A DNA stretch of 64,000 nt. It comes from Myotis daubentonii. Its lineage: Eukaryota; Chordata; Mammalia; Chiroptera; Vespertilionidae. The number at the start of each line of letters is the position of its first letter. Position 1 is the stretch's first letter. Below the pieces are notes generated by a model, which had not been told where the DNA came from, did not search any database, and worked only from the letters and a program-made list of their open reading frames with translations. A program made the translations under genes and the position numbers. Positions 48,666-61,603 of the stretch are shown here, in pieces. Where the stretch lies: the NCBI RefSeq assembly GCF_963259705.1, contig NC_081848.1, positions 55,734,895 through 55,798,894 on the forward strand. Direction: 5' to 3'.

Positions 48666-49354
48666 CCCTAGCAGAAACACTGCCTCCCAGGCAATGGAGA
48701 AAAGGTACAGAGTCACGGCCCACCTGTGTGGGGACCAGCTCAGCAATGGAGGGCAGAGCCCTAGCTGGCGAGAGAAGTGCTCTGGGGAGCAGCAGAACCT
48801 CGCTGAGGCTGTGAGCGCTGCGGCCAAGGCTGAGGAAGCTGAGGAAGCCAAAGAAGGCCTCCTGCACCTGGTGGAGTGGGAGGGGGGGGAGGGGGGAGAT
48901 TTGGGGGTGGAAAAGTCAGGCAGCTAATGGTTCACCTTGTCTCCTGTCAAAGACCTCACAAAGACCTAGAGCTCTTCTGTGGAGAGAGAGGAGGGGTGAA
49001 GTTGGAGCACGGAGAAGAAGGCTCTGGACTCAGGAAGCTGGTATATGTCACTGTGGACACAGCTGATCTCAGAGCCTGGCCACTTTGGGAAAAACTTCTG
49101 AGTGTGCAGCCACCTACGCTCAAGGGGATGCCATCCTTTTGGCAGTAATTGGTAGGTCGGTCCCTAGGGTTCTGCTGTGAGCCAGAAGCCCAGAATCCAG
49201 GCCTCCGAGGTGCTCAGGTCTGGGTGGCAGCTTAGGAGAGAAAGAGGTCCAGGCCCTTCCTCTCTCGCCTGGACAACAGACAGCTACTCTGCGCTGTAGG
49301 CGGAGGCAGCTGGCCCGGGCGAGGGCAGTTGGGCTGACACAGCATAGTCTAGGT

Positions 49355-49566
49355 CCGTGGTTGTCAAACTGTGGCTCGCGAGCCACATGCGGCTCTTTGG
49401 CCCCTTGAGTGTGGCTCTTCCTAAGCCTTAGGAGTACCCTAATTAAGTTAATAACAATGTACCTACCTATATAGTTTAAGTTTAAAAAATTTGGCTCTCA
49501 AAAGAAATTTCAATCGTTGTACTGTTGTTATTTGGCTCTGTTGATTAATGAGTTTGCCAACCACTG
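49355..49566. mobile_element. Short non-autonomous hAT element
   Basis: Ends are CCGTGGTTGTCAAACTG and GCCAACCACTG, imperfect terminal inverted repeats, flanked by a perfect 8-bp target duplication GTCTAGGT (49347-49354 and 49567-49574). The interior (gtggctcgcgagccacatg, ttggctctcaaaag) differs from SPIN but has the same hAT style. At 212 bp it carries no transposase. The exact family is not assigned. Confidence 0.87.
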
Positions 49567-49579
49567 GTCTAGGTCATCC

Positions 49580-50275
49580 CCTGGACAATTAATTCCCTGT
49601 CTCCCTACCATTGATGAGACCCAAATCACAGTGGAATGTGGCTGCTTCTCACCAGCCAAGTCACCTCCTGCAGAGGGCTTCCTAACTGGTCTCTCTCTGC
49701 TGCTGCCATTGCCTCCATGGTCTATTCTCCACACAGAGCCTGAGCGATCCTGTAAAACCCAAGTCAGACGCGGCACTGCTCTGCTCAGAATCTTCTTCCT
49801 CAGATAAACAACAGCTGATCCGTCTCCAGCTTCCTCCCTGACCTCATGTCCTATCATGTTCCACCTTGTTGACATCACCATAGCTACACTGACTTCCTGC
49901 TCAAACAGTACTCACCTCAGGACCTTCGCACTTGCTGTTCCTGCTATCTGGAATGCTCTTGCCCTTAATAGCCACAGGTTCACTCCCTCATGTTGTTCAG
50001 CTACTTGTTCAAATGTCATGCTATCTGAGAGGCCTTTTCTGATAACATCATATAAAACAGGAATCCACACCCCTTCCCATCTCTATCTCCTCACCTGCTT
50101 TATTTCTTTATATTTTTAAAAACTATTTGTTTATTATATCTCTCTCCCGACCAGAACATAGCTCTTTGAGAGCAGGGACTCTGCTTCATTTGCTGCTGTA
50201 TCCCAGCACCTGAAACAGTGCTTGGCATTTATTAGTGCTTAATAAATACCTGTTGTGCAAATGAACAAATGAGTG
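49580..50275 (+). repeat. L2 LINE 3' region, the longest forward copy
   Basis: Runs through gaccttcgcacttgctgttc, tatctggaatgctcttgccc, cagcacctgaaacagtgctt and taataaatacctgttg, the complete L2 3' end. Confidence 0.82.
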
Positions 50276-52319
50276 AATGAACAAATGAATAAGTGGCTAG
50301 CAAGAGAATGAAGCTGCCTTATTCTCTCAAGAGGGCTAAACGAGTGCCCATGGGTGTAGGGTGTGGCTGTCAAGGGAAGGCTGATTTCCCCTCACCGTCA
50401 GGAAGGACCTGCCCTGCCCCTGGAGGTTCTGTGTCCCCAGTTGGCAGGGGCATTGCTGCAGTGGGCAGAGTCTGGGGTGAGAAACAAAAGTCCTGATCCT
50501 GGGAATCTGTGTGGTGTGTGGGTGGGTGTGAATGTGTGAGAGAAGGAAGGTAGAGGCCAAGGAGCCAAGTAGGAGAGCACAAACCCCGGTCCACAGGTGG
50601 CTCCCGCAGACCCACTAGAGGAGTGGCCTTGGTTCAGATGGTAAATAGGAACACCTTAATTTCTCGGTTTGCCCTCACAGTTCTCATGCTGAGGCTGTAA
50701 GGCAGGGAATGCTCTAGAACCTATGTTAGAACCCCATAGCTCAGAAAGTTGCTCAGTCCTCTTCATCAATCTCTATCCCTTTACATAAGAGGAGACTGCG
50801 GCCCGAGTGGCAGTGTGGAAGGTCCGCCTCTACACACCTTCTCACCGCTCTCCACCCCCCTCTGCATTACTGCAGGCTCTGCAGTTTTGATGGTTAGAGC
50901 AGCCCAGGGAGGAAGGTATTAGGATCAACACTGTATGGAAGAGAAAACTGAGTCTGGGAGAGGTTCAGAAACAGCCCAGCTGGGAGAGGCAGAGGCCAGT
51001 GCTCCGCACCCTCAGGCCCACCCGCCCCGCCCCCATCCCCCCAGGAGTAGGAGCGCTGTGGCGGCTGCGCGGGTACATTTCCTCAGTCACCTGCAGGGAG
51101 AGCGTGCTGTGGCACGTAGGCTCCACTGGGTGACTATTCTTAGATCGAGGGAGCTAAGGATGATGGATTTAGAACTTACGAGGTGGAAACATGTTGGCCT
51201 GTTTTATAAACAACTGAAATCCTCCCCACAGACTCCCTTTCTGAATTCTGCGTTCTCCATTAGCACTGCTGGCTTGCTGGGCTGTACTGGGAGAGGGACA
51301 GAAAGGCCACTAGCCCTTTCGAGGGCCTGCTATGACCTCCTGTGGTGCTAAGGACTTTTGCATGGCCCACCCCGTTTAAGAGCAGCCCTAGGTATTGATC
51401 ACACTCTACGGAGGAAGAAACCAAGGCTGGGGAGGGCCAGAAATGAGCACTTCCTGGGCAGAGGATTCAGGGCTGCCTGTGAGGCACAAGCCTGACGTGG
51501 AGTCTGGGGCTGCCAGCAGAGGTCTGGCCCTAGGGATGGAGCAGCAAGGGCACTGCATGGCACCTTTGGAGTTCACTCCCGTTAAGTGTTTGCAGATAGC
51601 AATCCCATCCTCTAAGATTTCCTCACTCCAGGTGACATGATCCTCCCTCTGAATGGCCCGCTGGCCTATCCCCATGACCAGCCAGGGCCCCTCCTCTCAG
51701 TAGGTACCAGGCCGTCATCATCCCTCTGTAAGGGTGATCCTCAGAGCTGACCGAGCCCATCCCGACACACACCTTGTCCCAAAGGCTGCCTCTGCCATTT
51801 AGCCTGAGGTCACTTAGCTGATTTGAAGTCCAAGCCCACTGACTCTCGCTGAACCCACAGCCACGGACACTCCTACACTGCTTCCGTGTGAGCTGCTGCA
51901 CTATGTCTCCCATGGCCTGGCCCGTATGTGGTGTCTGGAACCCGGATGGAATGTTCAGTGGTCTCCATTAAATGTCATCTTATTAAGTGAACACAGAAAC
52001 CTCTGAGGGGCACGAGCAGAGGGGTAGGGACAGAAGTGGCTCCAGGGCCAAGAGTGACTGGCCTGCTGCCATTGCTGGAGCCTGGTCACTGTCCTCCCCA
52101 GGCCTGTTGGGAATCGCCAGTGTGGAGAGGAGGCTGGGAATGAGAGCAATAGTGCAGGTAGGAATAAGCAGGTCTGTCCTGGAACCCAGCCGAGGGGTCC
52201 AGATGAATCCACATGCAGATGAGAAGAGTAGGGTTCGAGAGCTCACTGAGAAGCCACTGATGACACAAACCTGAGAAGGAATTCTCCCTGGGGTCTCCAG
52301 TCACTTAACCAACACCTAC

Positions 52320-52770
52320 GGAGTGTCTACTCTGTGGTGGTGCACCCAATTCAGTTCCATCTACTCGGTATCCTCCCCTCTAGCCACACCAATCTCTTTG
52401 CTCTCCCTCCAACTGGCCAGTCATGCTTCTGGCTTCGGCCTTTGTTCTGGCTGTTCCTTCTGCCTGGAACCCTCCTCCCCAGGTATCCACATGGCTCCCC
52501 TCTCTCTCCATTTGGGTCTTAGTTCAGTGTCATGTTCTCAGAGAGCCTTCTCTGATCACTCAACCCCACCCTCCTCTCCCACCACACTGCTTTATTTTCC
52601 TTCCTAGCATGTTACCCCCCCCCCCATCATATGCTAATTTGTCTGTCTCCCCACTAGAACGAACAGCTCCATGAGAACAATTTCATTTTGTTCAACTGCT
52701 GTATCCTGGCACTTAGAACAGTTGGAGGTACATAAAAGGAGCTCAATACATGTTTTTTTAGGGATGAACA
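52320..52770 (+). repeat. L2 LINE 3' fragment
   Basis: Contains ggctgttccttctgcctgga, ttctcagagagccttctctg, gctgtatcctggcacttaga and a degraded terminal ctcaatacatg. A C-run at 52615-52625 lies inside. Confidence 0.78.
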
Positions 52771-54074
52771 TGTGTCATTTGCCCCCAGAGGAGCTTAGTC
52801 CCCTGAGAGGAAGCCAAGTTAAGGAGCAGGGCGGGCTGTCCACAGGGTCACCGATCTAAAGGAACTGTGTGTGGAGGGGTAGTTGGGGCAGCCCGTGTTG
52901 AAGGGACTTGAAGTTCATAGAGAACCTGCAGCCCCAGCTGGGGGAAGGCAGACATTCGAGCTAAAGACTGGAGAGATTCCACTCCAGCTCTGGGACCAAC
53001 GCTGTCATGGTAGGCCTGGCCAGGAGGAGTGTGGGAACACTAGCTCAGCACGTGGTCTTGGGTGAGTCACCACCTCTCCCAGGGCCTCCCTTTCTGCACC
53101 TAGAAGCTGAAGACACCAGCTTTGCTGATCTCCAAGGGCCTTTCCAGCTCTGATGGTTCATGTTTCAGGACAACGGGAGAGTACTTTCCAACACACTCGA
53201 GCTGCCATTCCATAGCCCACCTGAACCTGCTGGGCTGCAGCCTTGCTGAGCTCAAGGTGGCTCACAGAGACAATGCCCTGTTCCCAGACACTGGAGTTTC
53301 AGACTTTCCAAAGCCCCTCGACAAACCCGAGGTGGGAAGATCAGGGAGCGAGATGTCTAGAAGAGAGGCACTCACCTAAGAGCTGTACCCTGGTAAGTGA
53401 TGGGGTTGTGACCCATATCAAGGCATTGTGACTCCAAGCCCTGTGCTCCTCACCTCACTGGGATCATATCCTAGGAGGAACCACAGACCCAAAGAGCCTT
53501 CCTTCAGTGGAGAGACCATCAGAGTTGGAGTCACAGGCTGGGCCCACACCCCAACTCTCACTCTTCCTGCGAGTGCCTTCAGGCTAGACCCCTGGTGTGA
53601 GTCTCAGTGTCTTCATCCACAACGTGGGCTATTGCTCCTGAAAACCCCAGTGCTATGTGCGAGTCAATGGAAACCTCTCGCATATTAGAAACTACATATT
53701 AATTAGCAGGAATCCCATACATTGTGCCCACAGGCCAGGAGGAATCTACTCCATCTGTCTTTCAAGAAACCCACACCCCTGGGAAGTACAAGTCCTGGGC
53801 CACAGGCAGCTGGTTAGGGGACCCAAACGGGCAAGTCACTTCACTGTGCAAGCTGAGCTACACACGCCAGACTGGGCCTGGCCTGGCTCCAGTGCTATGG
53901 AGACCAAATGGCACCAAAGATTTATTCCAAATACTCATTTCGTTAACAAATATCCTTCTAATATCAATTCCAGATAAAGTACTATTTAGGTTCCTCATGT
54001 GTACAAGGAAAGAGGAGGATGGAGGAGCAAGGATGAATAAGACAGTGCCCATTTTTAAGGAATTACCAATCTCT

Positions 54075-54310
54075 TCATAGCTAACATTTCTTAAGCACTT
54101 ACTACCCACCAGGAACTGTCCTGCATTACTTCCATATCTCATCTCACACCCATAACACCCCAATAGCATAGGAATGTTCAAGATCTCTATTGCACCCCTG
54201 AAGAACTTGAGGCTCAGGCCCACTTGAAAACAAAATGGTGGCACCAGGACTCGAACCAAGGTCTGTCTGTCTCAGATCCCAAGTTCTTAACCACTATGTT
54301 CTATGGCCTC
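54075..54310 (-). repeat. MIR SINE, reverse
   Basis: agcacttactacccaccagg, gaagaacttgaggctcaggc, accaggactcgaaccaaggt and gttcttaaccactatgttct match a near-complete reverse MIR. Confidence 0.78.
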
Positions 54311-54991
54311 TGTGTCGCTGGTGGCCTTAGGCAAGCATTTTCTTCTTGGGTCTCCATTCCACTATGAAATGTAGGGGTTCAGTGAGTCCAGTGGGTACCA
54401 GAGATGTTACAAACAACTGTGAGCCAAAACAGAAAGCAAGAAATGCCCACCTCAAGTGGGTGCCGAGTGGGAAGAGTGGTGGTTAGTTCCCACACCTCAG
54501 GAGGGGAAGGCATGGACAGCATCTGGGTGGCAGAAGGCCAAGGGCTGGTTTTAGCCACACGTGGCTCAAACATGCAAGTTTCAGAGAAACATGGCTGACA
54601 CCTGCCCAACTCTACCAATGTCTTTTCTCCCACCAAACGCACTGCCCCCCATCTACACACTCACCTACCTCCCCAGATGGGTCTTTCCTCATCCTGCTCC
54701 CCCTACCCTTCTTCATCTCCTCTTCCGCTTCTCCTTCAGGAAGTTATTCTGACCCTGTGGTTCTCTCCAACAGACAGAACAGCTTTAAGAGCCACTTAAA
54801 CACCATTTCATCAAGAAGCCGTCATATCAGTAGGAAGCATTTTCCTTTAAGATCCTGGTCCTTGGTGCATAGCTCCCTGTCTTTACAATTTGCTCTGTCT
54901 CTAATGGAGAAGGAGCAGTGGCCCTTCTCCATCTGAATTTTTCACAGCAGCAGATGCCAGTAAGGTTGCCTGGAGAGCCTGGAATTGCCAT

Positions 54992-55005
54992 GTTGCCATG
55001 GTAAC
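54992..55005 (+). promoter_or_regulatory. Perfect RFX X-box in the SERGEF intron
   Basis: GTTGCCATGGTAAC matches the X-box consensus at every position. It lies in a unique stretch (about 54940-55460) that also contains TTAATTCC and CAATTAGC homeodomain-type sites, a plausible intronic enhancer. Confidence 0.4.
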
Positions 55006-56284
55006 GGCAGACCAAGGTTTGGATGCTTTATCCCTGATGAGCTGCCCTGGCAATGCCATGCCAGGCTGCTGGTGGAATCTTCCCTGGTGAACCAAAAAAA
55101 ATCCATTAATGGACAAGAAACTGCTCCATGGTGCCGAGGTTTAGCTCCTGCAAACACACTTGTGGGCCACTCACTCAGCCCCTTGGCTGATAAGGAGGCC
55201 AGGCCTGGCCCTCTGCACTGTGGCTCACTCGGGGGGTAACATGGTTTTAAATGGCTTGCCAACAAAGCAGGCCCTCCCCCACTCCAGCCCCCAAATTACC
55301 ACTTCTCTTGTTTGATGCCGCCAACCAGGGATCTGCCTGCGTGGACCCTGGCAATTAGCACAGCACCCGCATTTGTTGGGGAATTAAGAGCCGCTGATTA
55401 GCTTAATTCCACGCCATTTACAGGCAGTGAGTGTCAGCCTGAGACTGGCTTTTCCAAACGGTGGCCCTGAGGGTGGCACGATCATGGCCTGAGTTTGAAA
55501 TGGAGGCAAGGGCCTGGTGAGGCAGAATGAGCCGAGAGAGATGGCAGGACTCACCCCTGGACCTGCCTATGTATCAGCCTTTGCCTCCCCTCATCCTGCC
55601 CACCTAAGGCAACTGAAGAACAGAAGAAGGTGTGTCCACATTGAATCATGCCTATTTCCAAGCCTAAATCCCTGATGACAGTCTCCTTGATGACACCCAC
55701 TGGGAATGCCCAGCCATAGGACTAGTGAGCCCTAAACTGGGACTTTGGGGGGGCTGGAGTCCTGAATCAATCTCTAAATGGCTGGGCAGGACCCTGACAC
55801 TCTGCTGGGACTCTCTTGCCATCCCACCACTTACTACAAAAGGACCTGAACCTTTTATTTGTCCCCCAAGTTGCTGTCTGGCTGGAACCCCTTGGAATTT
55901 GAGTGCCCCATAATAATTTCCTTAGGATTCCTGCTGTCAGACCCCCCCTTCCCCATTGGAGAGCCCCAAATGGGCCCTCCAGAATATTGACATCCAGGAT
56001 TATACAGGCCCTTGTACCGTGGATGGTTGATCCCCATCTGGACACAGCAGGTGTCGACTCTGTAGCTAGTATGGTTCCCTGGGTTTCTACCCTCTCCTGC
56101 CAGTTTGCTTGTATGCAGCACACAGGACCATGTGGAGCTGGCTCACTAATATGTACCCACAGATATGAGGGAACTTCCCGATCCTCCCGTGGAAATTCAG
56201 ACACTGAGGACTGGCTGGAAGGCCCGGATGACTGAGCTTCCCTAGTGCAAACCCTCGCTTGCTTGAAAATGGGCTGAACCTCAT

Positions 56285-56790
56285 CTTTGAGTTTTAAAAA
56301 CATTCATTGAGTTTTACTTGGTAGCTGATACCGGGTACAGAGTGAGCCATTTGTGGCATCTGACATCAAGAAATATACAAGCTAGGTGATTAGGAGAGAC
56401 TTCCCAGCGGAAAAAAAGTTATGAATGGGGGGGGGGGGGGCGGGGAGGAAGGGCATTCCAAATAGGAAGAACAGCGGGAACAAAGGCCTTGCTGGGGAGG
56501 AGAAGGAGCTTGCAGAGCTAATGGTGGGAGTTCAGTCTGGTAGAAGCAGAGGAAGTGCAAAAAGTAATAGAAGGAAGTACGTCTGGGACGATAGGTACAG
56601 GGCATATCACTGCAGATGGCTCAGGAAATACATCCTCGAAATGCCTGACTAAAGATTTTGGACTTTACTCAGTAGCCACTGGAAGCCACTAGACTTTTAG
56701 GAAAGGGAGATGCAGTCAAAGCTGTGCTTCAGAAGCAAAATCTGGGCAATAACAGTCATCATCCTTGCCATGCTGTTGTCACCATAGATA
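56285..56790 (-). repeat. L2-like LINE fragment, reverse orientation
   Basis: Shows cattcattgagttttacttg at its start and gggcattccaaataggaag, aacaaaggccttgctgg and gattttggactttactcag, which follow the reversed L2 3' consensus. A G14 run lies at 56427-56440. Confidence 0.6.
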
Positions 56791-59700
56791 ACATCAGGGG
56801 CTCCCAGACTCTGCCAGGCGCTTTTCTGAACTTGAGGCTGACTCTGAAGGAGGGGCTCTGGGAAGATCTGTTTGGAGGCAGAGGCAGAGTCCAGGAGAAA
56901 GAGGATGAGCAGAGTCTGCGCTGTCTCAGATGGGATGCAGAAGAGAGATGTTTAGAGAGAAAGCAAGGAGGCGGGAACAAGGTGACTCGGCATCTGCGAA
57001 GCTATGGGTACAGAGGGCTGAGAGGAGTGCAATGGCCTTGGCCAGGCGGTCAGGATGGAAATCACATGCAGGTTCTGGATGGGCAAGTCTTTGATCCATA
57101 GGCTGGATACATGAATCTACAATCCAATCCCAAGGACACAGTCAAAATATTCTCTTGTTACCTTGACTTCAGGAAAACATTTGGGGAGGAACAGACAATA
57201 GAAGAAGGGCAGCAATCCCAGGAAGACTGACTCTTTCACACTCCACGCTGGTCTTATGAATCAAGCACCTGCCGGCTAGAGTGAGAGGGAAAGACCTGGA
57301 GAGGAGGTAACCTCTCCTAGCTTTGACACTTGCACCTTCTTGGAGGTCTTTCTGTCATGATATGCATTACACAGGGGCCGCCAGATAGGAAGGGAGCTCT
57401 GGTTTTAACCTGTCTCATTGCTGTTCTATCCTGCAGTTACCACCAGTACCCACGCCTGGGAACGAGGGCCTTCCTTCAGGTGGAAGGCAAAAGCTGCCTC
57501 CTCCGAGACAGATCTCATTCCCCATGAGCCACATGAACCCTCTGCTCTAGTCAGGAGGGCTTCCTGACTCCACAGTCTCCTCCTCCCCCCCGGCCAGGAA
57601 GCTGCTGGTCCACTTCTCCTGGGCCAGTCCAAATCCTAGGCTAGCCTTCAAAGCTGAGCTCCAGTCCTCATTCCTCTGAAAACTCTACGACAATCACTCC
57701 TTCACTGAGCTACAGCACTTAAAGTGGAAGTTTCAGGGCAGGAAGGGAACTTCGAGATCCCTGGGCCGACCCTCAGCTCGAAACTGGGCCTGGAGAAGGG
57801 AAGAACTGGCCCAAGACAGAGGAAGGGCTATGGCTGGAACCCAAGTCCACAGATTCCCTGGACAGCCTCCTGTGAACTCATAGCTCGGCTTTGTTTCGCC
57901 TCTCCATGTCACAGACTGTGAGACTGTCCGGGGGACGGTGCCTTCTGCATCTCTGTACCCTGTGCCTAGCACAGAGCCCTGGACTACAGGTAGCTCAGAG
58001 AATAAAATCCTCAGTAGCCAAAGGCTTGGAAAGACAACAGGTCCTGAGGAAAAGCAAGACACAGGTGAAGGCGCCTAAGAAAAACCACAGCTTCCAGCAA
58101 TTCTGCACTGTTCTGGGGTGCAAGCCAAGCCCGGCCACTGGACTGGGGGTGGGGATAGAGATGATGCATTCAAAGGGATTTTACATCCAAAAGAGATTTG
58201 CACATCCAATGCCAATGTTCTAGCCCAGAGCTTCCTGGGAGAGCAGCTTGGAGCGGCTGGCAGGGGGGTCATGCTGAGGTCAGCCGCCAGCCAAGGAACA
58301 TTGGTGATGGTGGCAGCAGCAGCTGAGGGAAGATTTTTCTTTTCAAGTTAAATCTTCAGATTTTAAGAGCAAAGAGAACTCTTCATAATCACCCAATCCA
58401 ATTCCCGATTTTTTCAAGTAGGGAATTCGAGGTCTTGGGTAAGGAAAGAAACTTGATCGGGTCATACAGGATGTCAGGGTCACAGCCAGGACACAGTTCT
58501 GGGTCTCTCTGCAGGACCACTTGTCTCAGCTGGGTTGCACCTGGGTGTGGTCCCACCGTCTGGGTCATCCATTTCTACAGTTTTTAAAATGACTACTCCA
58601 ATTACTGACAGGCTGGCGATTCAAGTTCAAAGGAAAGTATTGGGTTTGACTCAGGCTCCCTGTAAAGGTGCCACTTGCTGAGATCATACAGCTAGAAAAG
58701 GGGGAGCCAAAACTCAAGCCCAGGTTCATCTGGTTCCAAAGTCCTCCCTTTCTGCACCGGCTCGGGTGGCCAGGCAGGCTGCCCCTTCGCTCAGAACAGA
58801 GGAAGAAGGACAGGACAGACAGACCTCCTGAGCAGTCAGAGAAAGGATTTCATTGCAGAGGAGTCCTGGGTGAGCGCCCGCCTTGGCCCCAGGTCTTGTG
58901 CTGGGTGCAGGAGAGAGAGGAAGTGAGGTCCAGGTGTGTAGATTCCAAATGAGCAGCGATCAAGGTTGGAGGGGAAACAAACCCAGTCCTTTCAATTCTG
59001 AAGTGAGAGCGAGGTGGAGGAGCAGGAAAGGGATGGGTGATGGAACTCGCTGGCAGGGCCCTGCCTGAAGACGCTGTGGCCCCAGCACAGTCCTCTTTGC
59101 ACTCACAGGGCACAGCGGAGTGCCCAGCACATCAAGGCACTGAGTGTAGAGCCGAGAGTCAATGCACGGAGAAAGAAGTCTCCCATCCCCAAGGGAAGAG
59201 AGATGCAGCTCTGGTGCCTGCAGAGAGAGGACCTGCCCCCCAGAGGGCCCTGTGCCCCCTCCATCTGGAGAAGGAGCAGGAGGCAGCTGGCAGGTCCAGA
59301 AATGCTGACACAGGGGGACAGAGCTTCCAGTCTGACTTCTCCATGGCAACAAGCTGACAGAAAACTGCACAGGGGACTGAGAATCCAGTTTTTAAATAAC
59401 GACACAAAACACTCTCCGTCTAAAATTACACATGCAAAGCAATAGCTCCTGCCTCTTAGCCCCTAGGAGGGGAGACACAATCACTAGAAAGGTGCCTCCT
59501 TCCCTCCCGCCATTCCCCTGCGTGCCCCTCCTGCTGTCTATTCTTCTGAGAGCTGCCAGGCAGACTTGCTGTGCAGGATGCACTTCAGGGCATTGCATCA
59601 AATCTGACAAGCGAGGACAGAGGCTCCACCAGGCTTGGGGCTGGCCAGGTCCCACAGCAAACAGGCTTTGGCAGCTGGCTTCCTGTTGCACCACGGCAGC

Positions 59701-60261
59701 GACGGCCAAGAAGAGCAGGGGAGAGACCCTTTTCCTCCGCTGTCTCCTGATGGTCAAATCCTGCTTCATCCTTCAGGGCTCAGCTGTATTTGCCTTCCTG
59801 TCCCTGAGATGATGACTTAATGGCACACACCTTTCAATGTAAACCCAAAGCCCTCTGTTTACAATTCAAATATAAAACTTTTCATTATACTTCTGCTTAC
59901 AGAAGTAGACTGACGGTCTACTTTGCATTTTACTTTTGCTTACTTATTCTGCCCCCAGTAGAGAACCTGCTCTGTGATAAAGCCTCAATAAATGTTTTCT
60001 GAATTGAATCAACAGCATCAGAAAACATTTTAATTTGAGTAGCTAGAGACCAACCTTCCTTCAGTTGGCACGAGTCCACCCAGACTCTGGTTCCCTCTGA
60101 AGCCTTGGTGCTTGGGGAGCGGGAGCAGGAAAGCAGGGTCACCCCCCTCCTGTGCTGCTGTCCTCCCGCTGGATCCCCCACCAGCCATCTGCCAACTCCA
60201 CCCTGTGCTCTCTCACAGTTTCACAGACTTCGCCATATTCCAAAGGGTACCCCAAACAAGC

Positions 60262-60450
60262 TGGACTAAGGATCCTGGGTTCAATTGTAGCTGCATCACC
60301 TCCCATCTGTGTGAACTCGGGCAAGTCACCGAATCTCTCTGAACCTTGTCTGCAAAATGGAGACACTCCCTCCCCACGTCCATATCCTGCCCACTGCACA
60401 AGGCTGGTGAGGAACGGAGGTGATGAATCGTGAAGACGTTCTGAAAGCTG
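60262..60450 (+). repeat. MIR SINE fragment
   Basis: ggatcctgggttcaattgta, ctgtgtgaactcgggcaagt, gaatctctctgaaccttg and ctgcaaaatggagacactcc in MIR order. Another fragment lies at about 63285-63420. Confidence 0.7.
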
Positions 60451-61247
60451 GGAGGTAGTCTCTGTGCAAAGGGAAGGTGAGTGCTGTTTCCGGGACCTAT
60501 GAGATGTAGCTGGGCCTAAACTCATGACAGACACATGGGGAGGTAGCGGCCGAGGGTCCGGGTCTTCTAATCCCTGGTCCAGAGCGCTCCTCCCAACCTT
60601 ATGTTGCTTTAGAGATCCCATCTAGGCATCCTTCAACTTTGGCAAAAGCAACCCCATGTTCCATTAAAATGAGAAGCATTTTGGATCACCTGCGGAGTAT
60701 AAATCTCTAAAATGGAATGTAGTCCAGCTCTCTGCTTCCAGGCAGAGTGCCACCTGGAACACTCGAGGCAGGGAGTTAACTCTTCCTCCCCCACCAAGCC
60801 TTTCCTTCCAGCCCTGTCACTGCAAACTAACCCAGCGAGAAAGGTCATCCTGGTGGCTGAAACCTCTGGCTGTGGCAGAGCTCAGGTCTTCTCATCGAAC
60901 CTCAGAAACAAAAGTAATAAGTGCAACTGCGAATATTAGAGCAGCAGATCGGGAATGACTTGGACAGGACACAGAGGAAAAGGGCATGGCCTGTGCAGAC
61001 TTCAACGGAAAACCACTACGGGTCTAGGACTTGCTTTAGGAGGTGGGGACACTGATTCCTTGGGGTGTGAGGTCAGCAGAACAGACCTCAGAGAGACAAC
61101 AGGAACGCACAGGCCTACTGCTCAGATTCCCACGGCAGAGAGGTCACTGAGTGGAGCCTCTTCTGACCTCAGCAACAACTTGGAAAAGGAGGGAGGACAG
61201 GAGAGAGGGAAGGAAACCTCCCTGTCGGGAACCCTGACCCTTTCATG

Positions 61248-61603
61248 GTGTGATGGCTAATTCTGTGTCACCTTGGCTGGTCACCAGTTGTTTGGTCAAA
61301 CACTCATCTAGATGTTGGCATAAAGGTTTTTTTTTCAGATGTGATTAACACATACAATAATTTTTGATGGGCCTCATCCCATCAGTCGAAGGCCTTAAGG
61401 GCAAAGACTGAGGTTTCCTGAAGAAGGAATTCTGCCTCAAGGCTGCTACATAGAAACCTTGTAACATCAACTCAGCTCTTGCCTGAATCTCCAGCTCTAA
61501 GGATTCTGGACCTCCCAGCCTCCATAATCATGTGAGATAATTCTTTAAGATAAATAAATAGGCAGATCCTCTATATTGTTTCCTTGGAGAACCCTAATCT
61601 GTG
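61248..61603 (+). repeat. MaLR (MLT1-like) LTR remnant
   Basis: Recognisable MaLR landmarks in order: tgatggctaattctgtgtca, ggtcaaacactcatctagat, gggcctcatcccatcagt, aattctgcctc, ctccataatcatgtgag and tggagaaccctaatct. It is old and diverged, shared with other placental mammals, and has no coding remnant. Confidence 0.75.

Noticed and set aside
48694..48927. 77-codon frame rich in Ala/Glu
   Set aside because: No homology is recognised, the composition is low in complexity, and it overlaps reverse frames of similar length.
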